Positions 28,904-37,034 of a stretch of DNA of 64,000 bases are shown here, in pieces. The first letter of the stretch is position 1; each line of letters starts with the position of its first letter. Position numbers and translations under genes: made by a program. Below the pieces are notes generated by a model. That model had not been told where the DNA came from. It ran no database searches and was given only the letters and a program-made list of their open reading frames with translations. Source of the DNA: Lachnospiraceae bacterium (GTDB lineage: Bacteria > Bacillota > Clostridia > Lachnospirales > Lachnospiraceae); assembly GCA_900766815.1 (NCBI GenBank), contig CAAFWV010000040.1, positions 3,748-67,747 of the forward strand, in the 5' to 3' direction.

Positions 28904-30085
28904 TCAGTGTTCTGAGTTATATTTTGCCACGATGCTCTGGATACGCTCGTTAGGATTGAGCAGATCGCTAATTGAAGAATCGTGGTTGAGTGTGTCGATG
29001 ATATATGCAATGTATTTGCTCATGTCACAGCTTATATACCATTCTCTGTCGAGAAGCTCCTGAGGCTGATAGATAAGGTTGGTTGTGAGAACCTTGGTAA
29101 TCAGACATTGGTCATAGGCCTCATCAAACTTAGCTAAGCCGTTGGTGAAGAGACCAAAGGTTGAGAATACGAAGATTCTGCCTGCCTTACGCTTCTTGAG
29201 CTCGGTTGCAACCTCGAGCATGCTGTCGCCTGAAGAAATCATGTCATCTATAATGATCATGTCCTTGCCTTCCACACTGGAACCAAGGAATTCGTGAGCT
29301 ACGATGGGATTACGTCCGTTAACGATCTTGGTATAATCACGTCTCTTGTAGAACATACCCATGTCAAGTCCAAGAACATTGGCAATATAGATTGCTCTGC
29401 TCATTCCGCCCTCATCCGGGCTTATAACCATCATATGCTCGGAATCGAGCTTAAGGTCATTAACATTACGAAGCAGACCTTTTATGAACTGATATGCAGG
29501 CTGCACTGTCTCAAAGCCGTTAAGCGGAATTGCATTCTGTACACGAGGGTCGTGAGCATCGAAGGTAATAATATTGTCGACACCCATATGGATTAACTCC
29601 TGAAGTGCTATGGCGCAATCAAGAGATTCCCTTGCTGTTCTCTTATGCTGCCTGCTTTCGTATAAGAAAGGCATAATAACGGTAATTCTTCTGGCCTTTC
29701 CTCCAACTGCAGCAATGACACGCTTAAGATCCTGATAATGGTCGTCGGGAGACATATGATTCTCATGTCCGGCCATTGAATAGGTAAGTGAGTAGTTGCA
29801 GACATCTACAAGAATAAAGAGGTCTGTACCTCTGACAGATTCCTTGATCTCTCCCTTGCCCTCACCGGAACCGAATCTCGGAAGACGGGCATCAAGTATA
29901 TATGAATCTCTCTGATAGCCCGCAAAAGCTAAACTGTTCTTGTGTTCGTTCTCCCTCTCTGTACGCCACTTAACAAGATATGAATCAACCTTCTCTCCCA
30001 GAGACTTGCAACTGCTAAGGGGGATGATTCTAAGCGACCCAACGGGGATAGATTCCAGATTGCGCTTCTCCTCACGCTTCTCCAT
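28904..30085 (-). CDS. prs: Ribose-phosphate pyrophosphokinase, long divergent form
   Basis: Makes PRPP from ribose-5-phosphate and ATP for nucleotide, His and Trp synthesis. At 393 residues it is about 75 longer than the common bacterial enzyme of 315 or so, with an N-terminal extension (residues 1-85, basic and polar) and some C-terminal extra. Core motifs are present in divergent form: YESRQHKRTARESL for the ATP-binding loop, TFDAHDPRVQNAIPLNGF for the pyrophosphate region, and MIIIDDMISSGDSM for the PRPP-binding loop. GTGAGGAG precedes the ATG. It follows dnaD-dnaI by 72 bases on the same strand. Confidence 0.85.
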   Translation of the reverse strand: MEKREEKRNLESIPVGSLRIIPLSSCKSLGEKVDSYLVKWRTERENEHKNSLAFAGYQRDSYILDARLPRFGSGEGKGEIKESVRGTDLFILVDVCNYSLTYSMAGHENHMSPDDHYQDLKRVIAAVGGKARRITVIMPFLYESRQHKRTARESLDCAIALQELIHMGVDNIITFDAHDPRVQNAIPLNGFETVQPAYQFIKGLLRNVNDLKLDSEHMMVISPDEGGMSRAIYIANVLGLDMGMFYKRRDYTKIVNGRNPIVAHEFLGSSVEGKDMIIIDDMISSGDSMLEVATELKKRKAGRIFVFSTFGLFTNGLAKFDEAYDQCLITKVLTTNLIYQPQELLDREWYISCDMSKYIAYIIDTLNHDSSISDLLNPNERIQSIVAKYNSEH

Positions 30086-30157
30086 TTGAACTCCTCACTT
30101 TCATATATGAATACAGGCGCTTGTTATACGCCACATGCCACATAAATACGGCATTAT

Positions 30158-31096
30158 TTACAGCTTTCTGATATCCGGACCCGTCATATGGCAGAACTTG
30201 AAGTTGCCGACAAGTCTCGAGAAGATTCTGTCAGAATAGTTGTCCCTAAGTGCCTCCAAACCGAAATTGGTCGAGATAACAATGGGTTTCTTCCTAAGCA
30301 ATCTCTCATTGAGCAGGGTAAACAGTGATGAAATAACAAAGCTGTTGGTCATCTCAGTACCCAGATCATCAATTATTAGAAGATCGCAATTATATATATC
30401 CTCGAGAATATCCTTTTTCTTGCCAAAGGTTCCCTCAGACATGTTGTCGAACAGGCTGGTCGCACTGAAATATATAACCGAATGTCCGCTGTTCAGCAGA
30501 CTGCCCGCTATACATGAAGATAAATGTGACTTGCCGCTACCCACTGTACCATAAAACAACAGATTTTGGTAGTCGTTATCGAAGTTTTTCGTAAAATTAA
30601 CAGCTTTTTCTTTGGAATTAAGGAAGTTATCCAGATCCTCTCCCGAATAATACTCAGGAGATGCGTCATCAAAGCTGAGATTCATAGCCTGACGGTTTAT
30701 TCCCGAATTGTCATACAGAAGCTCGATTTCTCTTCTCTTAAGACAATGACATTTCTCATTATTTATATATCCGGTATCCTTACAGTCCGGACAGGTAAAC
30801 CTCGGAAGACAATAATCCTCACTATATCCGGCATTGACAAGAAGGATCTGCTTCCGGAGCTTAAGGTCCTCTATCATCTGCTTTAAGTCGGATAAGGAAT
30901 TGTCGGGTGTAGTCTTATTAATGACACTTTTGGTGTGCTCTATTGAAAGAGAAGCAATGGCATCAGATAATTCCTTATAGCCGTCAACCCTTTCATACAC
31001 CAAATGAAGACGTCTGTCGGCATCAAGGATAGCCTCACGACGTCTGTCATCATATTCTCGCATTATTGTATTCATCTGGGAATTGGTTAGTGCCAT
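30158..31096 (-). CDS. dnaI: Helicase-loader ATPase, DnaI/DnaC type
   Basis: AAA+ loader for the replicative helicase, 312 residues. The N-terminal helical part is followed by a zinc-binding knot, CPDCKDTGYINNEKCHC (Cys102, 105, 116, 118), typical of DnaI. The ATPase has Walker A YGTVGSGKSHL (about residue 182), Walker B LLIIDDLGTE, sensor 1 VISTNFG and an arginine finger region SRLVGN. GTAGGAG precedes the ATG, eight bases after dnaD ends, so the two are an operon. Confidence 0.92.
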   Translation of the reverse strand: MALTNSQMNTIMREYDDRRREAILDADRRLHLVYERVDGYKELSDAIASLSIEHTKSVINKTTPDNSLSDLKQMIEDLKLRKQILLVNAGYSEDYCLPRFTCPDCKDTGYINNEKCHCLKRREIELLYDNSGINRQAMNLSFDDASPEYYSGEDLDNFLNSKEKAVNFTKNFDNDYQNLLFYGTVGSGKSHLSSCIAGSLLNSGHSVIYFSATSLFDNMSEGTFGKKKDILEDIYNCDLLIIDDLGTEMTNSFVISSLFTLLNERLLRKKPIVISTNFGLEALRDNYSDRIFSRLVGNFKFCHMTGPDIRKL

Positions 31097-31104
31097 TTAT
31101 TCTC

Positions 31105-32079
31105 CTACTGCATCAGCAGCTTACGCTCCAGCTGCTCGAAGTCAATATCTGCCTTCTCGATGTTATGACTGATAGCTCTCTTCTTAGTATGCTCCAGGGG
31201 CTTCACATTCTGAGCCATTCTGTCAGCAGCCTTATTGCCGGTGTATCCGGCAGGCGCTGCGTTGAAGTTCACGGTATAGGCCTTAGCCTGCTTTACGGTG
31301 TTGATGTCGTTCTCGTACCAGTCCTTGGCAAGCTTGTCCATATATGCACAGGTAGTCTTATTGTGCTCAGTGCAGTACTGAAGCAGATAATCAATAAGAT
31401 CAAAGGAGAACTCAAGCTCATCGGTATAGAACATAAGAGAGCGCACCTCGTTGGCACACAGAGTCTTCTTAAGATATGACTCAGCTACAAAGATGAGCTG
31501 CTCGCTTTCCGGACGCGTCTTGAATTCCTTAAGCTCATTGAGAGTATAAGCGGGCTTCTCCTTAGTCTCCCTAAGCGACGACATGGCAACTGAGGTATCC
31601 AAAGTACGACCATGAGAACTCTGTTTACCGGGCACAGATGCAGCCATCCTATGAGCCTCCTCTGTAACAGGAGCCTCCATCATACAATTATCAGAACCTG
31701 AAGTACTCATATCCGATACGGAGCCTGCCACATGGGCAGAACTGTCATGTGAAGCTGAGGCAGCCTCTCCTGCGGCAACATTCTCCCCGGGCTCATGGAG
31801 TCTGATACCCACAATAGTACCGTTTATGTCATAGTCCAGCGACAGCACATTCTTCTTCTCCCAGTAACGGAGTGAACGGCATACCTCCCGTTCGGTATGG
31901 TTGAACTTGTCAGCTATGTCATTGATATTGGTCGGCCTGTTGTATTCAGTCTGTCTGAGAAGAAAAAGATATACCTTAATCTGTGCATCATTGGCCTCAG
32001 ATAACATCTCATCTATAAAATAATTAGACACGCAGACACTGCCCCTATTACAGTCTCTGACGAGATTTAAGTTACTCAT
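31105..32079 (-). CDS. dnaD: DnaD domain replication initiation protein
   Basis: Primosome protein of the DnaD/DnaB family, 324 residues. The N-terminal winged helix covers about residues 1-95 (VSNYFIDEMLSEANDAQIKVYLFLLRQ, INDIADKFNHTEREVCRSLRYWEKKNVLSL). A disordered Ala/Ser/Gly-rich linker follows to about 180, then the DnaD domain (LKEFKTRPESEQLIFVAESYLKKTL, with YLLQYCTEHNKTTCAYMDKLAKDWYENDI containing the YxxxI-type motif). It acts between DnaA and DnaI when the helicase is loaded. GAAGGTGG precedes the ATG, and the gene has its own strong promoter downstream of a DnaA-box cluster. Confidence 0.92.
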   Translation of the reverse strand: MSNLNLVRDCNRGSVCVSNYFIDEMLSEANDAQIKVYLFLLRQTEYNRPTNINDIADKFNHTEREVCRSLRYWEKKNVLSLDYDINGTIVGIRLHEPGENVAAGEAASASHDSSAHVAGSVSDMSTSGSDNCMMEAPVTEEAHRMAASVPGKQSSHGRTLDTSVAMSSLRETKEKPAYTLNELKEFKTRPESEQLIFVAESYLKKTLCANEVRSLMFYTDELEFSFDLIDYLLQYCTEHNKTTCAYMDKLAKDWYENDINTVKQAKAYTVNFNAAPAGYTGNKAADRMAQNVKPLEHTKKRAISHNIEKADIDFEQLERKLLMQ

Positions 32080-32113
32080 TTATAATCCACCTTCATAAAT
32101 TTCGACAAGGAGG

Positions 32114-32141
32114 ATTATAGCATAACTGCCCCTTATTTCAA
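32114..32141 (-). promoter_or_regulatory. Promoter of dnaD-dnaI
   Basis: On the minus strand: TTGAAA (32141-32136), 16 bases, TATAAT (32119-32114) with an extended -10 TGC. The start near 32107 gives a leader of about 28 bases. Confidence 0.85.
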
Positions 32142-32189
32142 ATAGTACCAAAGTCCGCAAAGCCCCTAAATACAAGGCTTCGCAGGCTT

Positions 32190-32216
32190 TGTGGATAATG
32201 TGGATAATGTGGATAA
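32190..32216. repeat. Three tandem perfect DnaA boxes
   Basis: TGTGGATAA, the complement of the consensus DnaA box TTATCCACA, occurs three times head to tail with no spacer at 32190, 32199 and 32208. All point toward dnaD when read on the minus strand. They lie 50-75 bases upstream of the dnaD -35 box. Confidence 0.85.
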
Positions 32217-32257
32217 TTTGGAAAAAACGCGTAAATTCAATGTAAAGTACACCAAAA

Positions 32258-32266
32258 TAATCCACA
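32258..32266 (+). promoter_or_regulatory. Near-consensus DnaA box, opposite orientation
   Basis: TAATCCACA differs from TTATCCACA at one position and points the other way from the tandem boxes at 32190. It lies between the two box groups. Confidence 0.5.
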
Positions 32267-32277
32267 CTAATTTCCAC

Positions 32278-32303
32278 AAAAAATCGGGACCCGAAGGTCC
32301 CGA
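32278..32303 (-). terminator. Intrinsic terminator of murC
   Basis: On the minus strand, eight-base arms TCGGGACC and GGTCCCGA close a TTCG tetraloop and are followed by six T residues. The stem is embedded inside the DnaA-box cluster, between its left and right groups. Confidence 0.87.
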
Positions 32304-32307
32304 AAAT

Positions 32308-32325
32308 TGTGGATAATGTGGACAA
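32308..32325. repeat. Two tandem DnaA boxes next to the murC stop codon
   Basis: TGTGGATAA (32308-32316, perfect) is followed directly by TGTGGACAA (32317-32325, one mismatch). Same orientation and same nine-base period as the triplet at 32190. The second abuts the murC stop codon. Confidence 0.75.
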
Positions 32326-33702
32326 CTAAATTCCAAGCAGACTTTCGCCCACTTTTACAATATCTCCGGCACCCATAGTTATCAACAAATCGCCGGGGGA
32401 TACATTTTCCAAAATAAAATTTTCAATTTCATCAAAGGTAGGGAAGTAGTGGCAGTCAGTTCCGAGTGCCCTCACCCTGTCCATAAGGTCCTTGGAGCTG
32501 ATACCGATGGTATTTTTCTCCCTGGCAGCATAGATATCGGCCAGGATTACCTCATCCGCAACAGACAGAGCCTTCGCAAAATCATCAAGGAAGGCCTTGG
32601 TTCTGGTATAGGTATGAGGCTGGAAGACCACCCAGAGCTTCCCATGCTCGGTCGACTTGGCAGTGGTTAAGGTTGACATAATCTCGGTCGGATGATGCGC
32701 ATAGTCATCAATCACGGTAACGCCCGCCAGGTCACCCTTATACTGGTATCGCCTGTCAACGCCGCTAAAGCCTGACATAGCCGTCAAAGACTGATCCCTA
32801 GGTACATTGCACACATCAAGGCAGCAGATGGCAGCCAGGGAATTAGATATGTTATGCCTTCCCGGAACCTTAAGCGTTACCTTAGCCTCACCCTTCGGTG
32901 AATGAAGTGTGTAGGAGCCGTAGCCGTTCTTATCAAGAGATACCTCAGATGCGAAGTAATCATAGCCCTCGCCTATTCCGTAGGTATATACCTTGCAGTT
33001 AAGTCCCTCCGTTATCTTATAGACATTGTCAATCTCGCCGTTAATAATAAGCACCCCGTCCTCCGGCAAAAGCGCGGCGAACTTAGTAAATGATGCACGT
33101 ATATCATCGATATCCTTGAAGAAATCCATGTGGTCCTCTTCTATATTAAGGATAAGCGCAACCTTTGGGAAAAAGCTCAAGAAGCTGTTGGTATATTCGC
33201 AGGCCTCTGTTACGAATAAGTCCGAATGACCAACCTTGATATTGCCGCCTATGCTTGGCAGGATTCCGCCGACCGTAATGGTGGGGTCTAAGTCCGCAGT
33301 AAGAAGCGCCTCGGATATCATCGAGGTGGTGGTTGTCTTGCCGTGTGTTCCCGAAATTGCTATAGGCAGATTGAAATTCCTCATAATCTCGCCCAGCAGC
33401 TCGGCACGGCTGAGCTTCGGAATATTCTTATCCGTAGCGGCAATCCACTCGGGATTGTCCTCATGAATGGCTGCCGTATATACGAACAGATCGATATTAT
33501 CGCCCACATTGGAAGCGCGCTGCCCGATATATACAGTCATGCCCTTATCCCTGAGTCCTTCGGTAATCTCACTTTCCTTCATATCAGAGCCTGATATGGC
33601 AAAATCGCGACTCTTGAGTATCTCGGCCAGTCCGCTCATGCTGATTCCGCCTATTCCGCAAAAATACACATGAATGGGCTTATTAAAGTCTATCTGATAC
33701 AT
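32326..33702 (-). CDS. murC: UDP-N-acetylmuramate--L-alanine ligase
   Basis: Adds L-Ala to UDP-MurNAc in peptidoglycan synthesis; 458 residues, normal length. N-terminal UDP-binding motif YFCGIGGISMSGLAEIL, ATP-binding loop ISGTHGKTTTTSM (about residue 115), central ILNIEEDHMDFF and C-terminal VIDDYAHHPTEI plus FQPHTYTRTKAF. AGAGGGG precedes its ATG. It is transcribed toward dnaD but ends in its own terminator. Confidence 0.97.
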   Translation of the reverse strand: MYQIDFNKPIHVYFCGIGGISMSGLAEILKSRDFAISGSDMKESEITEGLRDKGMTVYIGQRASNVGDNIDLFVYTAAIHEDNPEWIAATDKNIPKLSRAELLGEIMRNFNLPIAISGTHGKTTTTSMISEALLTADLDPTITVGGILPSIGGNIKVGHSDLFVTEACEYTNSFLSFFPKVALILNIEEDHMDFFKDIDDIRASFTKFAALLPEDGVLIINGEIDNVYKITEGLNCKVYTYGIGEGYDYFASEVSLDKNGYGSYTLHSPKGEAKVTLKVPGRHNISNSLAAICCLDVCNVPRDQSLTAMSGFSGVDRRYQYKGDLAGVTVIDDYAHHPTEIMSTLTTAKSTEHGKLWVVFQPHTYTRTKAFLDDFAKALSVADEVILADIYAAREKNTIGISSKDLMDRVRALGTDCHYFPTFDEIENFILENVSPGDLLITMGAGDIVKVGESLLGI

Positions 33703-33875
33703 AACTAACCCCTCTTAATTAATATTTATTGCATAAAGTCTGTATATATTATAAGACTCAACCACTAGATATGGTACACTTTTTTGTAAGAAAACACAAT
33801 TGTATGTAATTTAGGAAAAGTTAGGTAAAATATACAAAAATTTGGGATAAAAGGACTATAAATTCGTTAAAATTA

Positions 33876-33904
33876 TTAACAATTCAAGGTAAACATGCTA
33901 TAAT
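33876..33904 (+). promoter_or_regulatory. Promoter of glgC-glgD
   Basis: TTAACA (33876-33881), 17 bases, TATAAT (33899-33904) with an extended -10 TGC. The divergent gap to murC is 239 bases and AT-rich; another TATAAT on the minus strand (33753-33748) could serve murC but lacks a good -35. Confidence 0.82.
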
Positions 33905-33941
33905 AACTATACATTTTCTATAAAGTTAATCGGAGGATGAT

Positions 33942-35216
33942 ATGATTAAGAAAGAAATGATAGCCATGCTGTTAGCTGGCGGCCAGGGTAGCAGACTTGG
34001 TGTTTTGACCTCTAAGGTTGCCAAGCCCGCGGTTTCATTCGGCGGAAAGTACAGGATTATTGACTTCCCGCTCAGCAACTGTATTAATTCAGGCGTAGAT
34101 ACAGTTGGTGTACTGACACAGTATCAGCCCTTAAGACTGAATACTCATATCGGAATTGGTATTCCGTGGGATCTTGACAGAAATATCGGTGGTGTTACCG
34201 TTCTTCCGCCCTATGAGAAGATGGAGAACACAGACTGGTATACAGGAACTGCCAATGCTATATATCAGAATATTGATTATATTGACAGCTTTAATCCGGA
34301 GTATGTGCTTATCCTCTCGGGAGACCATATCTACAAGATGGATTATGAGGTAATGCTTGACTTCCATAAGCAGAACAAGGCAGAGTGTACCATTGCTGTT
34401 ATGCCTGTTCCCATGGAGGAGGCTAAGAGATTCGGTATTATGATAACCGATGAGAACAGGAAGATTACCGATTTCGAAGAGAAGCCGGCTAATCCCAGGA
34501 GCAACCTCGCATCCATGGGTATATATATCTTCAACTGGAGTACCCTTAGAGAAGCACTTATTAAAGAAGAGGCTCTTCCTAATCTTGACTTCGGTAAGCA
34601 TATCATTCCTTATATTCATGAGAAGGGACTTCCTATGTATGCCTATGAGTTCAATGGCTACTGGAAGGATGTAGGAACCCTTAATTCATACTGGGAAGCC
34701 AATATGGAGCTCATCGATATTGTACCTGAATTCAATCTCTATGAGGAATATTGGAAGATTTATACCAGAAGCGAGATTCTGCCTCCGCAGTATTATGCTC
34801 CCGGAAGCGTAATCGAGAGAAGCATTGTCGGTGAAGGAAGCGAGATTTACGGCAAGGTATACAATTCCGTTATCGGCTGTGGCGTAACCATAGGCAAGGA
34901 TACTGTCATCAAGGATTCCATTGTCATGAACAATACTCAGATCGGCGACAATTGTGAGCTTGTGAAGACCATAGTTGCTGAGAATGTTACAATAGGCAAC
35001 AATGCTCACTTCGGATACGGACCAAGTGTTGAGAATGAGACCGATCCTCATATCTACAACCACGATCTTGTATGTATCGGTGAGAAGAGTGTCATCCCTG
35101 ACGGAATTACGGTAGGCAAGAACGCCTGCATATTTGGAATTACAACCCCTGAGGATTACGAGAACAATTCGCTCCCAAGTGGTAAGACATTGAATAAGGC
35201 AGGTGATATGAGATGA
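33942..35216 (+). CDS. glgC: Glucose-1-phosphate adenylyltransferase, catalytic subunit
   Basis: Makes ADP-glucose, the committed step of glycogen synthesis. The 424-residue protein has the intact catalytic loop [43 protein letters not shown] and [12 protein letters not shown] with the metal-binding Asp. The C-terminal left-handed beta helix has hexapeptide-like repeats ([16 protein letters not shown] onward). CGGAGGATG precedes the ATG. It overlaps glgD by four bases. Confidence 0.96.
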   Translation: MIKKEMIAMLLAGGQGSRLGVLTSKVAKPAVSFGGKYRIIDFPLSNCINSGVDTVGVLTQYQPLRLNTHIGIGIPWDLDRNIGGVTVLPPYEKMENTDWYTGTANAIYQNIDYIDSFNPEYVLILSGDHIYKMDYEVMLDFHKQNKAECTIAVMPVPMEEAKRFGIMITDENRKITDFEEKPANPRSNLASMGIYIFNWSTLREALIKEEALPNLDFGKHIIPYIHEKGLPMYAYEFNGYWKDVGTLNSYWEANMELIDIVPEFNLYEEYWKIYTRSEILPPQYYAPGSVIERSIVGEGSEIYGKVYNSVIGCGVTIGKDTVIKDSIVMNNTQIGDNCELVKTIVAENVTIGNNAHFGYGPSVENETDPHIYNHDLVCIGEKSVIPDGITVGKNACIFGITTPEDYENNSLPSGKTLNKAGDMR

Positions 35217-36331
35217 GAGCAATAGGTATTATTTTAGCCGGTGGCAACAGTCACAAGATGAAGGAGCTTGCGCGCAAGCGTGCAGTAGGTGCGATGCCCG
35301 TAGCCGGCAGTTACAGAGCAATAGATTTCGCACTCAGCAACATGTCCAATTCTCATATCCAGAAGGTAGCTGTATTCACACAGTACAATGCCAGAAGCCT
35401 TAATGAGCATTTGAGCTCTTCCAAGTGGTGGGACTTCGGACGTAAGCAGGGAGGATTATTCGTATTCACTCCTGCCGTAACAGCAGAGAACAGCCTGTGG
35501 TTCAGAGGCACCGCAGATGCGATTTATCAGAATCTTGACTTCCTTAAGTCAAGCCATGAGCCCTATGTGGTAATTGCATCCAGCGACTGTATCTACAAGA
35601 TGGACTTTAATAAGGTTCTTGAATATCACATCGAGAAGAAGGCTGACATTACCGTTGTATGCAAGGATATGCCTGAGGGTGAGAGTGTAGAGAGATACGG
35701 TACCCTCAAGATGAATGAAGAGTGCAGGATTGAGGACTTCGAGGAGAAGCCCATTGTTGCCAAGTCCAACACGATTTCCTGTGGTATCTATGTCATCAGA
35801 AGACGTCTCCTCATCGAGATGATTGAGAGATGTGCAGAGGAAGACAGATACGACTTCGTAAGAGATGTGCTTATCCGTTACAAGGATCAGAAGAGAATCT
35901 TCGGATATAAGATTAAGGACTACTGGAAGAACATAGCTACGGTTGAGGATTATTTTGATGCCAATATGGACTTCCTTAAGCCTGAGGTACGTAATTACTT
36001 CTTCAAGCAGTATCCTGACATTTATTCTAAGGTTGATGACCTGCCGCCCGCTAAGTTCAACGTTGGTGCGCATGTATCCAACAGCCTGGTAAGCAGTGGT
36101 TCAATCATTAACGGTACTGTTGAGAACTCTATCATCTTCCGTAAGACCTTTATCGGCAGCAATTGTACAATCAAGAATTCCATTATTCTTAATGATGTAT
36201 ACATTGCCGACAATACTTACATCGAGAACTGTATTGTCGAGAGCCACGGTACAATCAAGGCCAACTCTTACCACAAGGGTGAGAACGGAATCGAGATTGT
36301 CTTCGAGGACGGAGAGAGATATCAGATGTAA
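35213..36331 (+). CDS. glgD: GlgD, regulatory subunit of ADP-glucose pyrophosphorylase
   Basis: A 372-residue GlgC paralogue found in Firmicutes. The nucleotide loop reads [22 protein letters not shown]: the Gly-x-Arg-Leu needed for catalysis in GlgC is replaced by Ser-His-Lys-Met, as usual for GlgD. It keeps [20 protein letters not shown] and [11 protein letters not shown] and the C-terminal repeats. Known GlgD proteins have little activity alone but raise that of GlgC in a heterotetramer. The ATGA overlap with glgC favours balanced expression. Confidence 0.95.
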   Translation: MRAIGIILAGGNSHKMKELARKRAVGAMPVAGSYRAIDFALSNMSNSHIQKVAVFTQYNARSLNEHLSSSKWWDFGRKQGGLFVFTPAVTAENSLWFRGTADAIYQNLDFLKSSHEPYVVIASSDCIYKMDFNKVLEYHIEKKADITVVCKDMPEGESVERYGTLKMNEECRIEDFEEKPIVAKSNTISCGIYVIRRRLLIEMIERCAEEDRYDFVRDVLIRYKDQKRIFGYKIKDYWKNIATVEDYFDANMDFLKPEVRNYFFKQYPDIYSKVDDLPPAKFNVGAHVSNSLVSSGSIINGTVENSIIFRKTFIGSNCTIKNSIILNDVYIADNTYIENCIVESHGTIKANSYHKGENGIEIVFEDGERYQM

Positions 36332-36361
36332 GATTATTGGCCCGTATATGAGAGGGATTTG

Positions 36362-36393
36362 GTGGAGACCGCATAGTCGGTCTCCGCTTTTTT
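36362..36393 (+). terminator. Intrinsic terminator after glgD
   Basis: Ten-base arms GTGGAGACCG and CGGTCTCCGC (one G-T pair), six-base loop, then seven T residues. Confidence 0.88.
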
Positions 36394-36473
36394 ATGTTAT
36401 GGATTTTTTGCCTGTTTTCTTATATTATTATGTTTGGGTAAGAGCGCGAAAATTAAGAAAAAGAGGATATAAT

Positions 36474-37034
36474 ATGTATCTTATTGCAGGACTTGGAAAC
36501 CCTACAAGGGAATATGAAAATACCAGACACAATATCGGCTTTATGTGTGTGGATACCATCGCTCGGGAGCACGAAATCAGAATATGTGAGAACAAGCATA
36601 AGGCTTTAATCGGAAAGGGATATATTAACGGCAACAAGGTGCTGTTGGTTAAGCCACTGACCTATATGAACAACAGTGGTGAAGCTATAAGAGAGATTGC
36701 TGACTATTATAAGCTTGATTATGAGGAGGAAGTGATCGTAATCTATGATGACATCGACCTTGATGTGGGTAGGATAAGAGTAAGACCCAAGGGCTCGGCA
36801 GGCGGACATAACGGAATTAAGAGCATAATAGCCTGCCTGAATACGCAGAACTTCGCCAGAATCAGGGTGGGCGTTGGTGCCAAGCCTGAGGGCGGTGACC
36901 TTATTAACCATGTACTGGGTCACTTCGATAATGAAGACAGTAAGGTAATAGAAGAAACAAGGGAGAGAGTAGTCAGGGCCTTAGAGTGTATCTTAAGTGA
37001 CGGCGTTGATGCGGCAATGAATCGATTTAACTGA
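36474..37034 (+). CDS. pth: Peptidyl-tRNA hydrolase
   Basis: Releases tRNA from stalled peptidyl-tRNA; 186 residues. Landmarks: LIAGLGNPTREYENTRHNIGF with the catalytic His, KPLTYMNNSGEAIR, VIYDDIDLDVGRIRVRPKGSAGGHNGIKSI and FARIRVGVG. ATG 36474 is chosen because AGAGGATA lies just before it and the fold starts here; the reading frame stays open far upstream through glgD and the terminator but that part is not coding. The stop overlaps the mfd start, the common pth-mfd pairing. Confidence 0.96.
   Translation: MYLIAGLGNPTREYENTRHNIGFMCVDTIAREHEIRICENKHKALIGKGYINGNKVLLVKPLTYMNNSGEAIREIADYYKLDYEEEVIVIYDDIDLDVGRIRVRPKGSAGGHNGIKSIIACLNTQNFARIRVGVGAKPEGGDLINHVLGHFDNEDSKVIEETRERVVRALECILSDGVDAAMNRFN

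Noticed and set aside
32080..32325. Minus-strand open frame of 81 codons between dnaD and murC
   Set aside because: It spans the DnaA-box repeats (which translate as repeated Ile-Ile-His), the dnaD promoter and the murC terminator, and has no ribosome site. It is an artefact of the repeats.
36096..36473. N-terminal extension of the pth frame into glgD
   Set aside because: The region lies in another frame of glgD and crosses the glgD terminator. Pth begins with its normal N-terminus at 36474 behind a ribosome site.
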